Shown here: piece by piece, positions 22,993 to 23,234 of the stretch
Layout: every line of letters starts with the position of its first letter
Numbering within the stretch: position 1 is the stretch's first letter
DNA from: DASZHJ01 sp035280245
GTDB lineage: Bacteria; Pseudomonadota; Alphaproteobacteria; ATCC43930; CGMCC-115725
Assembly: GCA_035280245.1 (NCBI GenBank)
Contig: DATEGF010000387.1
Span: forward strand, 1-23,234
Length of the DNA stretch: 23,234 nt
Direction: 5' to 3'
Made by a program: the position numbers and the translations under genes
Notes under the pieces: model-generated
The model's database searches: none
What the model was told of the DNA's origin: nothing
What the model saw: only the letters and a program-made list of their open reading frames with translations

Positions 22993-23234
22993 TTATACCT
23001 TACGGAAAAACGCCTCGATCTCCCGGCACGCGAGCGTCGGCTGCTCGTAATGGACGAAATGTCCCGCCTCCGGCGCGGTCGACACCTCGACGTCGCTAAA
23101 GAATTCGTCGAGCCGGTCCGACCATTCGCTCTTGAGGATGGGATCGTTCGCACCCCAGAGCACGCGAGACGGCACCGAGATCGGCAAGCGGCCGCGTTTC
23201 GGCGCCTCACCCCGCATCACTGCGAGCCGCGCCT
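22993..23234 (-). CDS. Alpha/beta hydrolase (5' end outside window)
   Basis: Only the C-terminal ~80 codons are present; the frame is open through the right edge. The visible part has VPSRVLWGANDPIL, carrying the acid residue of the triad, and PEAGHFVHYEQP, carrying the catalytic His, in the usual alpha/beta hydrolase order, and ends EIEAFFRKV. The style is that of epoxide hydrolase/haloalkane dehalogenase/esterase-like enzymes; the nucleophile elbow lies outside the window. It is first in an operon with the downstream dehydrogenase gene. Confidence 0.82.
   Translation of the reverse strand, partial: ARLAVMRGEAPKRGRLPISVPSRVLWGANDPILKSEWSDRLDEFFSDVEVSTAPEAGHFVHYEQPTLACREIEAFFRKV

Noticed and set aside
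1..23234. tRNA genes, CRISPR arrays, integrase or transposase genes
   Set aside because: I looked for cloverleaf-type TPsiC arms, regularly spaced repeats and recombinase motifs and saw none that hold up by eye.

Overview
The window looks like chromosomal DNA of a GC-rich alphaproteobacterium. The supporting signs are the strong G/C bias at third codon positions, an ECF sigma factor paired with a NrsF-type (DUF1109) anti-sigma factor, a GcrA-like zinc knuckle, and a terminase and portal of the type seen in alphaproteobacterial siphophages and gene transfer agents. The species cannot be read from the sequence; a Rhodospirillales- or Hyphomicrobiales-like soil bacterium is my inference.

Region 1 (1-4530, minus strand) is a prophage packaging module in the order small terminase, large terminase, SAM-dependent methyltransferase, portal. 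The portal runs off the left edge. A perfect 27-bp inverted repeat of a CACCAAGG-type intergenic element separates the methyltransferase from the portal. The module starts at a consensus sigma-70 promoter followed at once by a GC-rich hairpin.

Region 2 (about 4530-7615) is visibly richer in A+T than everything around it and carries two minus-strand genes: an HslV/proteasome-like Ntn hydrolase and an HD-domain dNTP triphosphohydrolase (dGTPase family). It reads as acquired cargo, possibly anti-phage. Just to its right is a broken methyl-accepting chemotaxis gene with an internal deletion and an in-frame stop.

Region 3 (8400-14430) is ordinary accessory chromosome: a Wzx-like flippase and family 2 glycosyltransferase, a single-domain response regulator with a small coiled-coil protein, a small membrane protein, a glycine-zipper lipoprotein, a GlsB/YeaQ-type membrane protein, the ECF sigma/NrsF pair and a small lipoprotein. 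A second copy of the promoter-hairpin leader found before the small terminase lies before the small membrane protein gene, so the two copies are direct repeats about 7.5 kb apart.

Region 4 (14569-16438) looks like a phage-type regulatory switch: an S24-type repressor divergent from a two-gene operon (GcrA-like zinc-knuckle protein and a DUF6456-like protein), with overlapping palindromes in the shared promoter region.

Region 5 (16485-23234) is acyl-CoA and oxidative metabolism: an AlkK/DmdB-type acyl-CoA ligase, an SDR oxidoreductase, two 3-hydroxyacyl-CoA dehydrogenase family enzymes, a partial alpha/beta hydrolase, and a three-part fusion of a VioB-type ferritin-like domain, a single-cluster ferredoxin domain and two CDGSH iron-sulfur motifs. 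I found no tRNA, rRNA, CRISPR array, integrase or complete insertion sequence.
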